From assembly GCF_037975445.1 (NCBI RefSeq), contig NZ_CP150254.1, forward strand, positions 804,001 through 868,000: a DNA stretch of 64,000 bases, in the 5' to 3' direction. Positions 21,170 to 29,968 of the stretch are shown in pieces. Numbering within the stretch: position 1 is the stretch's first letter; every line of letters starts with the position of its first letter. Made by a program: the position numbers and the translations under genes. The notes beneath the pieces were generated by a model. That model was not told where the DNA came from and made no database searches. It saw only the letters and a program-made list of their open reading frames with translations. This stretch comes from Peribacillus sp. FSL P2-0133. Lineage in GTDB: Bacteria > Bacillota > Bacilli > Bacillales > DSM-1321.

Positions 21170-21366
21170 CAGCAGAGTTCCTATGGATCAACCGTAAATT
21201 TGAAGTTCAGGACAACAAGGATATCCGGGACGTCAGGGTATAGCGAAAAGGTAAGGACATATTGCCGAACATTACCGTGAGCGGGGGGCATCCAAAGATT
21301 TGGCTGGTTGGCTTAATGGAACGGAGCGGGATTTACGGGGAATATGAAGTGTTTTGGAAAATAAGA
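21169..21366 (+). pseudogene. Decayed coding remnant
   Basis: Reading from 21169, the frame gives AAEFLWINRKFEVQDNKDIR, a stop, then RKGKDILPNITVSGGHPKIW and a further ~25 residues. The composition looks protein-like, with one internal stop. It may be the former C-terminal part of the 20870 gene after a frameshift. Not assignable to a family. Confidence 0.3.
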
Positions 21367-21440
21367 ATTCGCTGAAATGATTGGTGACGAATGGGTACAG
21401 CGGGGGAGGCCATATTTGCTGCATATAGAACATTGACACT

Positions 21441-21472
21441 AGCCTGTTAGGATCTTAACCAAACAGGTTTTT
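21441..21472 (+). terminator. Hairpin with T-run before the sigma factor gene
   Basis: CCTGTT and AACAGG arms, T-run after. Confidence 0.5.
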
Positions 21473-21603
21473 AGTATGAAAGGAAATCCAATGGAAAAAA
21501 TGGAATAGAATAGAATGAAGAATGAAGGAAAATTTTTCACCCCCATATCTTTTTCTCTTTCTGAAACGTTTATAGGATAGAGGGTGTTGAAGGAGTGAGA
21601 AAA

Positions 21604-22311
21604 ATGATAAATAAGTTAAGGGAAGATATTTCTGAAGAAAAGGATAACGGTGCGATTTTGCGTGAAGTCTATCCTGAATTACTTCGGTTTTGCCGATTCC
21701 TGACCCAAAATAATTGGGATGGGGACGATTTGGCACAGGAAACGATATTGAAGGCAATGCAGGGCTATGGAAAGAAAACCGAGATAACAACGGCTTTATT
21801 GAAGACTATAGCCCGCCATTCCTGGATTGATACGATACGAAAAAGAAAAAAAGAATCATTAGACGAACTGTTGGATATCGAACAACAGGGATCAGTTGGG
21901 GAAAATGCCTTTGAAACGGTTGAATATATAATAAAGTCACTTACCCCGAAACAAGCCGTTGTTTTCCTGTTAAAGGAAGGATTCCTCTATCGGTCAAAAG
22001 AAATCTCAGATTATTTACACACCACGGAAACGGCTGTAAAGGCAATCTTGAACCGTGTGAAAAAGCGTTTTGCCGATGACGTTGAAGAGCGTAAGTTGTC
22101 TTGTGTGGAAGATTGGCAGGATGATGAGGAACAGCGGCTCTTGTCACTGATGACACAGGCTTTAAAAGCCCAGAATCCTGATATCCTCATTAGAAGCATC
22201 CCATCTTTCAAATCCCTGAACAGTGAATCGATGATTCCTAAACTTATGAATCGTTCGATTCTTTCCAAATCAAGCTTCACTCCTTCAAACACACTCTCAA
22301 TGGCTGCATAG
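21604..22311 (+). CDS. Sigma-70 family (ECF-like) RNA polymerase sigma factor
   Basis: Alternative sigma factor. Region 2 includes LREVYPELLRFCRFLTQNNW, DDLAQETILKAMQ, and the -10-recognition part ARHSWIDTIRKRK. Region 4 is an HTH around EISDYLHTTETAVKAILNRV. An extra ~60-residue C-terminal tail follows (SLMTQALKAQNPDILIRSI and beyond), similar in position to the extension of some long ECF sigma factors. The GTG at 21595 overlaps AAGGAG; the ATG at 21604 is well spaced, giving 235 residues. The clpP gene begins 30 bases after its stop, so the two form an operon. No anti-sigma gene is adjacent. Confidence 0.82.
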   Translation: MINKLREDISEEKDNGAILREVYPELLRFCRFLTQNNWDGDDLAQETILKAMQGYGKKTEITTALLKTIARHSWIDTIRKRKKESLDELLDIEQQGSVGENAFETVEYIIKSLTPKQAVVFLLKEGFLYRSKEISDYLHTTETAVKAILNRVKKRFADDVEERKLSCVEDWQDDEEQRLLSLMTQALKAQNPDILIRSIPSFKSLNSESMIPKLMNRSILSKSSFTPSNTLSMAA

Positions 22312-22341
22312 CCAATATCATTGTTAGGAGGAAGAAGAGAT

Positions 22342-22926
22342 ATGACCACAATTCCATATGTAATTGAGCAATCAGGCAAGGGTGAGCGCTCGTATGATAT
22401 TTATTCCAGACTTCTAAAAGACCGTATCATCATGATTGGGGAAGAAATCACCGATCATTTAGCCAATAGTGTGGTTGCCCAATTGTTATTCTTGGCAGCA
22501 GATGCACCTGAGAAGGAAATTACCATATTCATAAACAGTCCGGGGGGATCGACCAGTGCCGGTTTCGCCATTTATGATACGATGCAATATATTAAGCCTG
22601 ATATCCGGACTGTATGTACGGGGATGGCTGCATCATTCGGTGCCATGCTTTTATTGGCGGGTACGAAAGGGAAAAGGTGCGCTTTGCCAAATAGTGAAAT
22701 AATGCTTCATCAACCGCTTGGTGGTGCGAGGGGGCAAGCCACGGAAATTGAAATTTCTGCCCGAAGGATTTTGAAACTAAAGGATCATATCAATCAAATC
22801 ATTTCGGAAAGGACTGGGCAGCCTATCGAAAAGGTGGCGAAGGACACAGATCGTGATTACTTCTTAAGCGCAATAGAGGCGAAAGATTACGGTATAATTG
22901 ATGAAATAATCGTTCAGGATAATTAA
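22342..22926 (+). CDS. clpP: ATP-dependent Clp protease proteolytic subunit (paralogue)
   Basis: Serine protease that forms the ClpP barrel and degrades proteins delivered by Clp ATPases. The catalytic triad is intact: Ser98 in GMAASFGA, His123 in IMLHQPLG, Asp172 in DTDRDYF. The 194-residue length is normal. It differs from housekeeping Bacillus ClpP at many otherwise conserved spots (for example GMAASFG instead of GMAASMG, and SAGFAIYDT), which suggests a second copy; the main clpP is not in this window. Start: ATG at 22342 after AGGAGG. It is in an operon with the sigma factor upstream and ends at a strong terminator. Confidence 0.92.
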   Translation: MTTIPYVIEQSGKGERSYDIYSRLLKDRIIMIGEEITDHLANSVVAQLLFLAADAPEKEITIFINSPGGSTSAGFAIYDTMQYIKPDIRTVCTGMAASFGAMLLLAGTKGKRCALPNSEIMLHQPLGGARGQATEIEISARRILKLKDHINQIISERTGQPIEKVAKDTDRDYFLSAIEAKDYGIIDEIIVQDN

Positions 22927-22977
22927 TCCTGATAAGAACGCCATCAGTAAGTCAAAAATAAGCTGGATGAAAACGAA

Positions 22978-23016
22978 AAGAAACTGTCGATATCTATATC
23001 GGCAGTTTCTTTTTTA
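22978..23016 (+). terminator. Terminator of the sigma-clpP operon
   Basis: Long stem AAGAAACTG-CGATAT with ATATCG-CAGTTTCTT and a T-run. Confidence 0.88.
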
Positions 23017-23134
23017 CCTTTGACATTACTCCAATAAGGCCAGTTCCTCAGGAGGTTTGAGTGTTTACCATTCAACTCAGTCATTCGCTTATGGGGAAGT
23101 CAAGTAATGGATTCTTACACTTGATACAGGAGTT

Positions 23135-24028
23135 TTATTTCTTAATAATTAGTCTGCTCGACTCGTTCTCCTTGTTTACGGGAACGTCTTTTCCTACAGT
23201 GACCCTGCGAACGACGCGGTGCTGGTCCCCGTAATCGGCAATAGCGTAATGCTGCGTGGCTAGGTTATCCCAAATGACCACGTCCCCTTCACTCCATTGC
23301 CAACGCACGGTATTTTCTAAGCGCGTGACGTATGAATCGAAGATGCTTAATAATCTTTCAGATTCACTTGTTGTATATCCTTCCACTCTTCCAGCAAAGC
23401 CGCCTAATAACAAATGCTTTTTTCCTGTTTCTGCGTGCACGTGAACGACTGGATGCCTTGTTTTATAAATGGTCGATTCGAATATATCACGATATTTCTT
23501 TTTAACCTCATCATCAATGTTTTCGGCTGGTTTGAATTGTGCATAATCATATTCATTTGTATGGATTGCCCATAGTCCATCCGCTAATTTCTTCAATCCA
23601 TCCGGCAGGTCCTCATATGCTTTATTGGTATTTGCCCAGACTGTATCGCCACCAACATCAGGGATGGTTACACCTCTTAAAACAGAGTATTTAGGAACTT
23701 CTGGAACAAAAGTGACATCAGTATGCCAATGGTTTGCTTTAGCACCCCGTTCGGAATCAAGTTCGAAAATATAGTTAGTATTGTCTTTGACCGGTACTGT
23801 AGGATGTGCATAAGGCTCACCCAATAGTTTGGCAAATGCTTCTTGGCTGGCATCGTCCAAATGGTTTTGACCTTTGAAGAATACGACTTTATGATCGTTT
23901 AACGCTTGTTTGATTTCACTGAAAATAGCTAAATCCAAGTCTCCGCTTAATTGGACTCCTTGAATTTCCGCTCCAATCCTTCCTGCTACGGGTACCACTT
24001 TTAATTGTTGTGTTTTAGTTTCCGTCAT
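23135..24028 (-). CDS. TauD/TfdA-family 2-oxoglutarate-dependent dioxygenase
   Basis: Fe(II)/2-oxoglutarate dioxygenase expected to release sulfite from a taurine- or alkylsulfonate/alkylsulfate-type substrate. The metal site is visible: His-x-Asp in NHWHTDVTF near residue 100, the distal His in NLATQHYAI near 260, and the 2-oxoglutarate-binding Arg in QHRVVRR just after. The usual DNLATQH spacing is kept. The ATG at 24028 follows GGAGGAGA. The gene lies 30 bases downstream of the sulfonate-binding protein gene in the same operon, which supports a role in sulfur scavenging from organosulfonates. The exact substrate is inferred. Confidence 0.9.
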   Translation of the reverse strand: MTETKTQQLKVVPVAGRIGAEIQGVQLSGDLDLAIFSEIKQALNDHKVVFFKGQNHLDDASQEAFAKLLGEPYAHPTVPVKDNTNYIFELDSERGAKANHWHTDVTFVPEVPKYSVLRGVTIPDVGGDTVWANTNKAYEDLPDGLKKLADGLWAIHTNEYDYAQFKPAENIDDEVKKKYRDIFESTIYKTRHPVVHVHAETGKKHLLLGGFAGRVEGYTTSESERLLSIFDSYVTRLENTVRWQWSEGDVVIWDNLATQHYAIADYGDQHRVVRRVTVGKDVPVNKENESSRLIIKK

Positions 24029-24058
24029 AATCAATCTCCTCCTGTAAGGTATGTTTTT

Positions 24059-25048
24059 TTATTTTTTAAAAGCTTCATCAATGTACTCATTGTGGATCTG
24101 ATTTTTAAAATTAAATGATTTCTTGATATAACCCACACCAGCTAAAGTATCGATTGATTCTTGTTGTGCCTTGATGGCATCTTCGGTAAAGTAGATATTT
24201 GGTTCTTCAGCCGTTATTATTTTCTTGACTGTGCTCACAGGCAATTTAGTTTCTTTAGAATAAATTTCAGATGCTTCATCTGGATTTTCAATTTGCCAAT
24301 CGGCAGCTTTTTTATAAACCTTTAAATAGGCCTCTACAATTTCAGGATGTGCTTTTGCAAATTCGTTACGTGCAATGATTGCACCAGGAGCTAATATTTT
24401 TCCTTTTACATTAAGTGCGACTGCATTACCTTTTTCAATATTATTAAGGTAATAAGGGTTCCATATCGCCCAGGCGTCCAATTGTTTGGTTTCAAAAGCG
24501 GATTGAGCATCATCCGGTTGTAAATTGATGAGTTTAATATCATCAGTCGTTAAACCATGAGCTTTCAATGCCTTGATTAAATACACATGACCCGTTGTCC
24601 CCGAGGCAACACCGACCGTTTTTCCCTTTAAGTCTTCAATCTTCTTTATGTCACCTTCTGGCTGAGCCAGGATCCGGACAGATGACTCACCTCGACCTGT
24701 TTGTGCAATCACTTCAAATGGCAGATTCTTATCAATTCCGGCTATTAGTGCACCGTCCCCTAAAAAAGATAGGTCAACCCGATTGGAAGCGAGGGATTCC
24801 AAAAGCGGGGGACCACTCGGGAATTCACTCCACTCGATTTGGGCATCCAGTTTAGAAAACTCTTCGTCGAACAAACCCTTTTCCTTTGCAATGACCAATG
24901 GCCCCATCTTGCCATTTAAGGCAATATGAACTTTAAGTGGATCACTTTTCCCGGAAGCTTTACCGGCATCAGAATTACAACCTGCCAATACAGCAATGCT
25001 TATGATGGCAAGTAATACTGCGGTTAACTTGTTACGATATTCCTTCAT
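24059..25048 (-). CDS. ssuA: Sulfonate ABC transporter substrate-binding lipoprotein
   Basis: Binds aliphatic sulfonates or taurine outside the membrane. A signal peptide ends in the lipobox VLAGC with Cys24 as the lipidation site. The SsuA/THI5-like fold is seen in HIALNGKMGPLVIAKEKGLF, LSFLGDGALIAG, GKTVGVASGTTGHVYL and DAWAIWNPYY. It is divergent from the ATPase and permease genes rather than in one operon with them. A terminator hairpin lies 55 bases before the start codon in its own leader, which implies attenuation control. Confidence 0.9.
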   Translation of the reverse strand: MKEYRNKLTAVLLAIISIAVLAGCNSDAGKASGKSDPLKVHIALNGKMGPLVIAKEKGLFDEEFSKLDAQIEWSEFPSGPPLLESLASNRVDLSFLGDGALIAGIDKNLPFEVIAQTGRGESSVRILAQPEGDIKKIEDLKGKTVGVASGTTGHVYLIKALKAHGLTTDDIKLINLQPDDAQSAFETKQLDAWAIWNPYYLNNIEKGNAVALNVKGKILAPGAIIARNEFAKAHPEIVEAYLKVYKKAADWQIENPDEASEIYSKETKLPVSTVKKIITAEEPNIYFTEDAIKAQQESIDTLAGVGYIKKSFNFKNQIHNEYIDEAFKK

Positions 25049-25102
25049 GAATTCCCTCCTTTTTTATTACACTTACCACATCTGGATAGTCAGATTAATG
25101 AC

Positions 25103-25152
25103 AAAAAAGAGATTCAACGAAGAGTATGCCGGGGTTACTCTTCATTGAATCT
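25103..25152 (-). terminator. Leader terminator upstream of ssuA
   Basis: On the minus strand AGATTCAATGAAGAGTA pairs with TACTCTTCGTTGAATCT (one mismatch) and is followed by CTTTTTTG. It precedes ssuA with no gene in front of it, so it is a 5' leader terminator. No S-box or T-box core was found beside it. Confidence 0.8.
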
Positions 25153-25345
25153 CCGGTAGTCCAGTTGATTCACATGACCTTTATTTAATTGGTTTTTTGT
25201 GAAGCGGATTTGTGTATGAATGCATCTTAACAGGTGTTAGAATAATCTGTCAATTTATTTATTGATTAATCCGATAAAATAAATTGGTATTCGGTGTTGA
25301 TTATAAATAATCGATAAGTTAATATAAAATGAAATATTGAATCGA

Positions 25346-25357
25346 CTAGTTAACTAG
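25346..25357 (+). promoter_or_regulatory. Perfect 12-bp palindrome in the ssu intergenic region
   Basis: CTAGTTAACTAG, abutting the leader terminator of the ssuBC operon. An imperfect palindrome CCGATA...GGTATTCGG also lies at 25272-25295. Either could be an operator for a shared regulator. Confidence 0.4.
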
Positions 25358-25411
25358 AGATTCAGCAAAGGGACAATATGTGCCTTATTGCTGGATCTCT
25401 ATTTTTTTTTA
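25356..25411 (+). terminator. Leader terminator upstream of ssuB
   Basis: AGAGATTCAGCAA (25356-25368) pairs over all 13 positions with TTGCTGGATCTCT (25388-25400; one G-U), followed by a run of nine or more T. It ends about 20 bases before the ssuB start. Confidence 0.85.
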
Positions 25412-25431
25412 TTTGAGAAAGGGTGAGGATA

Positions 25432-26199
25432 TTGGTAGCGACGTTAGAAATTAATCATGTAAGCAAAACATTTAAGAATGATAATGAAAGTGTCCATGTT
25501 TTGGATAATTTAAATCTGAGAGTCAAAAATGGTGAGTTCGTCACCATCATTGGTCCGAGCGGCTGTGGGAAAAGCACATTATTAAAGCTGGTCGCAGGAC
25601 TTGATTCAGACTTTGACGGCTCGATCATAGCAGGGGATCATCCGGTTAGTGCCCCATCTAAAGACCGTGGTTTCATTTTTCAGGAGCACCGCTTATTTCC
25701 ATGGCTAAACGTGGAGAAAAATATTGCAGGTAACCTTCCATTAAAAAAACCGGATATTAGAAAAAGGGTGGATGATTTAATTTCACTTGTTAAACTAAAA
25801 GGATTTGAAAAGGCGTATCCACGCCAATTATCAGGTGGAATGTCGCAGCGTGTTGCCATTGCCAGGGCCTTATTACGTAATCCTGAAGTTTTATTGCTGG
25901 ATGAGCCATTCGGTGCATTGGATGCTTTCACGCGAACGCATCTTCAAGAGGCTTTGCTAGAAATATGGGAGAAGAATATGACAACGATGGTGCTTGTCAC
26001 CCATGATATTGATGAATCCATCTTTTTATCGAGCAAAGTGGTAGTCATGGAGGCAAAGCCTGGACGGATTAAAGCTATCGTTCCAATTGATTTACCATAT
26101 CCAAGAACTCGAACAAGCAAAGCGTTTCAGGAATTCAGGACCGTCATTTTAACCCAACTTGATCATCATCCTGAAGAAAGGGAAGATTGGAGCATTTAA
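25432..26199 (+). CDS. ssuB: Sulfonate ABC transporter ATP-binding protein
   Basis: Powers sulfonate/taurine uptake. Nucleotide-binding motifs: Walker [10 protein letters not shown], signature LSGGMSQR, Walker [10 protein letters not shown], and the switch His in LVTHDIDES. The 255-residue length fits SsuB/TauB. The GTG at 25423 lies inside the AAAGGGTGAGG ribosome binding site, so the TTG at 25432 is the more likely start (protein begins [13 protein letters not shown]). It is followed after 31 bases by the permease gene. Confidence 0.9.
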   Translation: MVATLEINHVSKTFKNDNESVHVLDNLNLRVKNGEFVTIIGPSGCGKSTLLKLVAGLDSDFDGSIIAGDHPVSAPSKDRGFIFQEHRLFPWLNVEKNIAGNLPLKKPDIRKRVDDLISLVKLKGFEKAYPRQLSGGMSQRVAIARALLRNPEVLLLDEPFGALDAFTRTHLQEALLEIWEKNMTTMVLVTHDIDESIFLSSKVVVMEAKPGRIKAIVPIDLPYPRTRTSKAFQEFRTVILTQLDHHPEEREDWSI

Positions 26200-26230
26200 T
26201 TAATTTTTGAAAAAAGGAAGGATGAAAAAT

Positions 26231-27055
26231 ATGTCTACACAGACCGTTGCTCAAAACAAGTCGCTTGTCATAAGGAAAACGAAAAAACAATCCAAACTTG
26301 CCAAATCAGCATTGCGGGGTTCGTTCCTTCCCGTTGTCGTGTTGATTGCATGGCAATCATTAGGTTCGGCTGGCATCCTGCCTGCCCAATTATTCTCATC
26401 ACCTTTATTAATCGTCACGACTTTCATTGATCTCGTTCAGTCAGGGGAAATGGGCATGCATTTACAAATCAGTTTAACGCGGGCTCTTCTTGGCTTTGCA
26501 TTCGGTGGTTTTTTAGGTTTATTGCTAGGAGTCATCGTTGGCATGCAAAAAAAATCCGAAGAATATCTTAATCCAAGCATTCAAATGTTACGAACAGTTC
26601 CTTTACTTGCGATTACCCCTTTATTCATTATGTGGTTCGGGTTTGGTGAACTATCCAAAGTGCTGCTTATTGCTTTAGGTGCTTTTTTTCCTCTATATTT
26701 ACAAACTTTTTTGGGCCTTCGGAATGTGGATAAAAAACTATACGATGTTGCCCGAATCTTAGAGTTTAGCCGTCTGGAACAAATAACGAAGCTCATGATT
26801 CCGGCAGCTTTGCCAAACATATTGCTTGGTATCCGTTTAGCCTTAAGTGCGGCTTGGATGTGCCTGGTCGTAGCTGAATTGTTGGGTGCGGATAGAGGGG
26901 TGGGCTTCATGATCCAGGATGCCCGTTCATTCATGCAAACGGACGTCGTATTCGTAGGCATCATCATTTTTGCCCTCGCTGGCAAAATCTCCGATTCGTT
27001 TGTCCGTTTTTTAGAAAATCATTTATTGAAATGGCAAGATAGTTTTAAAGCCTAA
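26231..27055 (+). CDS. ssuC: Sulfonate ABC transporter permease
   Basis: Membrane subunit of the sulfonate/taurine importer, BPD_transp_1 family, about six helices. The EAA-type loop for ATPase contact is seen around LYDVARILEFSRLEQITKLM (G in place of the usual position). An open frame starts at 26207, but AAAGGAAGG at 26212-26220 best serves the ATG at 26231 (protein MSTQTVAQNK), 274 residues. It ends the ssuBC operon, which closes with a strong terminator. Confidence 0.9.
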   Translation: MSTQTVAQNKSLVIRKTKKQSKLAKSALRGSFLPVVVLIAWQSLGSAGILPAQLFSSPLLIVTTFIDLVQSGEMGMHLQISLTRALLGFAFGGFLGLLLGVIVGMQKKSEEYLNPSIQMLRTVPLLAITPLFIMWFGFGELSKVLLIALGAFFPLYLQTFLGLRNVDKKLYDVARILEFSRLEQITKLMIPAALPNILLGIRLALSAAWMCLVVAELLGADRGVGFMIQDARSFMQTDVVFVGIIIFALAGKISDSFVRFLENHLLKWQDSFKA

Positions 27056-27058
27056 TTG

Positions 27059-27098
27059 AAAAGGATGACCGCCCTGTTTTGGATGGTCATCCTTTTCT
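27059..27098 (+). terminator. Bidirectional terminator between ssuC and the kinase gene
   Basis: AAAAGGATGACC and GGTCATCCTTTT arms, T-rich on both flanks; it lies between convergent genes. Confidence 0.85.
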
Positions 27099-27114
27099 TG
27101 TTTGTAGCGTGTTT

Positions 27115-28341
27115 TTAATTGATTTCTCTATGTAAGGGCAAATAAATGGTGAACGATGTTCCTTTGTTCAATTCGCTCTGCACCACGATTTTCCCTTTGT
27201 ACTTTTGAACGATGGAATAACAAAGGGTCAGGCCGATACCTGTTCCCCTGTCTTTAAGCGAATAAAATGGGGTGCCGAGTATTGCAAGCTGTTCTTTGGA
27301 GAGGCCTATTCCTGTATCCGTTATTCGTATTTTTGCCATAGTGCGTTCCTGCTCTGTTTCCACTTTGATGAATCCGGGATTGTTCATTGACTCAATTCCA
27401 TTTTTCATGATATTGACCAGTATCTGCTTAAGCTCGATGGGATTCATGTTAATGTGCAGGTCGTCACGGAAATCCAAGAGAAAGCCTATGTTGCGATTAT
27501 TAGCGAAACTCGTTAATAGATCGGAAATCTTTTGGATTTCGAAATTTAAAGGAATGACCTGTACATTATCCGTTTGAGGTTTTGCCAAAGACAAATAGTC
27601 ATTGATTATCACTTGTGTATATTCAAGTTCTGTAAGCATGGTCTGTACATAAAATTTTTCCGTTTCATTCAGTTCCTTCTCTTGATCTAATAACTGGGCA
27701 AATCCTTTTACGACTGTAATCGGATTACGTATCTCATGTGCAATGGTGGCAGCGAGCTGTCCGACTGAGTTCAGTTGTTTGGCCTGCTGTATTTCCTTAT
27801 GAAATGCATTAGTGGATTCCACCCTATTATTGGTTCCTATGAATACGAATACCAATATGATTTGTATAGCGATGAAATTAAGCGTGTTGCCGAAACTATC
27901 CAAAGCGACATATTCATAAGTATATTGAAGATCCGATTTTGAAATGATCAAGATGGAAGCGGGACCTAATATGAAATTTAAAGTGGCGACAATATAAAAC
28001 CCGATTTTATCAAAGAGAAAAATGGGAATCAAGGGTGCTAAAGCAAATAAAGCCAGCATGATTGCGGTATCTGGAAATATCAAGAATTTTCCGTATAAAT
28101 AAACAGTAATTAAGAAAATGAATAGGGTTTTATAAAAATTGACTTCTGTTTTTAAGTAAAATAACAGAGAAATTATCATCCCCGATATTAAAATGACCTG
28201 TAATATCATCTCGTAGGGATTATCTTTCCAACTTATAGGTGATACAGAAATCCCAACTAATAGTAAAAAGGATATCATTGCCATGAATGCTTTCAGTATA
28301 AATCGGTGTTTGTTTTGATAATATTGATAATTTTTTAACAT
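27115..28341 (-). CDS. Membrane sensor histidine kinase (KinB-like), orphan
   Basis: 408 residues. Five to six transmembrane helices fill the first ~170 residues. They are followed by the phosphoacceptor His in AATIAHEIRNP (about residue 202) and a HATPase domain with N-box NIMKNGIESM, G1 DTGIGL and G2 DRGTGIGLT. The architecture (polytopic sensor, no PAS or HAMP visible) resembles sporulation kinase KinB. No response-regulator gene is next to it, as is usual for phosphorelay kinases. The signal it senses and any sporulation role are inferred. A downstream terminator is shared with ssuC. Confidence 0.85.
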   Translation of the reverse strand: MLKNYQYYQNKHRFILKAFMAMISFLLLVGISVSPISWKDNPYEMILQVILISGMIISLLFYLKTEVNFYKTLFIFLITVYLYGKFLIFPDTAIMLALFALAPLIPIFLFDKIGFYIVATLNFILGPASILIISKSDLQYTYEYVALDSFGNTLNFIAIQIILVFVFIGTNNRVESTNAFHKEIQQAKQLNSVGQLAATIAHEIRNPITVVKGFAQLLDQEKELNETEKFYVQTMLTELEYTQVIINDYLSLAKPQTDNVQVIPLNFEIQKISDLLTSFANNRNIGFLLDFRDDLHINMNPIELKQILVNIMKNGIESMNNPGFIKVETEQERTMAKIRITDTGIGLSKEQLAILGTPFYSLKDRGTGIGLTLCYSIVQKYKGKIVVQSELNKGTSFTIYLPLHREIN

Positions 28342-28986
28342 AATTCCCCTTAATATTAATATTCTGTTGTTTGCTTAATAGTAATATGATACTAGTTTTT
28401 TGTAAATCAGAAAAAGATAGATTTTGCCATCGATAGTCTCTCTATATATAGTACCGGAAGGGGAGGTCAAGGAGTTAGGGAACAATTCTGTCCATGCCCC
28501 CTTGGTATGTCAACATTGTAACATCTGATCTAATATCTGAAATTTATCGGCTTTAAGCATGGTTTATTATGGATATAGCAGACTTGACGTATTAATGAAA
28601 CGGTTAAAGACGTATTAAACAGCGAAGAAAGGAGTTAAGTAACAAGGAGTAAATGTTTAGTTGTTGGTATTTGGGTGACTGTTTTTTTCTACTATTTCAA
28701 TATGTACATGCCAAGAAACTTTTTATATTTTCTTATTAGATTACCAGTATCCATGTTTAGCACATTTCTCATTTATAATTTTTTTGGATAAAGAGGCTTA
28801 ATCAAATAATTAAGCCATCATTCATATTGGGTTAGGTACAACAAACTAATGAAAGCACTGTGGGTAATTTTTTTGATAGGTTATTTTACTCATTTTGACT
28901 AATATATTGTTTCTTTACATTATATTATCTGTAGATTCACATTCCCCTTCTAAAATGATGGTAATAATAGGAGGGAGAGAGGGAAA
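28342..28986. other. AT-rich intergenic region before glpQ
   Basis: No convincing gene. A 28-codon frame after ACAAGGAGTAA near 28653 (MFSCWYLGD start) has a good ribosome binding site but no recognisable sequence. Upstream of glpQ, TTTACA and TTCACA occur 22 bases apart (two 11-base turns), compatible with a weak PhoP-box pattern but not proof. Confidence 0.35.
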
Positions 28987-29913
28987 ATGAAAACGAATAT
29001 AAAGAAATTCGGTTTTTGTATGATGAGTGCTGCCATTATATTGCAAGCTACTTCCATGGGGGCCTCAGCTGCAAATGGAAATCATTCCAATTCATCTATT
29101 TATGAGAAGAAAATCGTGAATATTGCACATCGGGGAGCTTCTGGTTATGCACCTGAACATACCATTCCCGCTTATCAATTGGGAGAACAAATGAAAGGTG
29201 ACTACATAGAAATCGATCTTCAGATGACCAAGGATGGAAGATTGATAGCAATGCATGATGAAAAGGTGGATCGTACGACGAATGGTACAGGTCTGGTGAA
29301 GGATTTAACGCTGGCAGAAATCAAGCAACTGGATGCCGGTTCATGGTTTAATGAAAAATATCCGCAATTGGCAAAAGAGGTATATGGAGGGTTAAAGGTT
29401 CCCACTCTTGAAGAAGTCTTTAAGAAGTTCGGAAAGCAGGCCAATTACTATATCGAAACAAAGTCCCCTGAAGTATATCCAGGAATGGAAGAAGAACTTT
29501 TGCAGGTTCTGGAAGAATATAAAATGGTGGATTCAAAAGGCCGTACCAAGAATGTATTAATACAATCGTTCAGTAAAGAAAGCCTTATGAAGGTTCATGA
29601 CATGAATCCAAAGTTACCGCTTGTGCAACTCTATTCTTATAAGAACCCAGCAACCATTTCAGATGAAGAATTGGAATCCGTTAAGGAATATGCAATTGGC
29701 GTTGGCCCGAACTTCAATAAGGTTGATGGACAATATGTGAAGATGGTTCGCAGTCATGACCTTCAATTCCATCCATATACAGTAAATGACAGAGCGGATA
29801 TGAAAAAGGCTCTTGAATGGGGTGCAACGGGGCTGTTCACTAATTATCCTGATGTATTCAGCGAGGTACTAAGAGAGTACAAGCATGATAATCACAATGA
29901 AAATGGGAATTAA
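28987..29913 (+). CDS. glpQ: Secreted glycerophosphodiester phosphodiesterase
   Basis: Hydrolyses glycerophosphodiesters (deacylated phospholipids, and teichoic acid units in Bacillus) to glycerol 3-phosphate. A signal peptide with cleavage near ASA-A (about residue 29) predicts export. The catalytic domain shows NIAHRGASGYAPEHT, YIEIDLQMTKDG and MHDEKVDRTTNG (Glu-Asp metal ligands and general acid His). The length of 308 residues is close to B. subtilis GlpQ. An AGGAGGGAGAGAGG site precedes the ATG. It is monocistronic and ends at a terminator. Confidence 0.93.
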   Translation: MKTNIKKFGFCMMSAAIILQATSMGASAANGNHSNSSIYEKKIVNIAHRGASGYAPEHTIPAYQLGEQMKGDYIEIDLQMTKDGRLIAMHDEKVDRTTNGTGLVKDLTLAEIKQLDAGSWFNEKYPQLAKEVYGGLKVPTLEEVFKKFGKQANYYIETKSPEVYPGMEEELLQVLEEYKMVDSKGRTKNVLIQSFSKESLMKVHDMNPKLPLVQLYSYKNPATISDEELESVKEYAIGVGPNFNKVDGQYVKMVRSHDLQFHPYTVNDRADMKKALEWGATGLFTNYPDVFSEVLREYKHDNHNENGN

Positions 29914-29925
29914 TAAGTAATTATG

Positions 29926-29953
29926 TGAGTCCTGGTTTTCCGGGGCTTTTTTT
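29926..29953 (+). terminator. glpQ terminator
   Basis: AGTCCTGG and CCGGGGCT arms (G-U pairs) with a TTTT loop, followed by a T-run. Confidence 0.8.
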
Positions 29954-29968
29954 GTAATAGAGTCATGT

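Noticed and set aside
25156..25355. Possible S-box (SAM) riboswitch for the sulfonate operons
   Set aside because: None of the conserved S-box core blocks is present on either strand.
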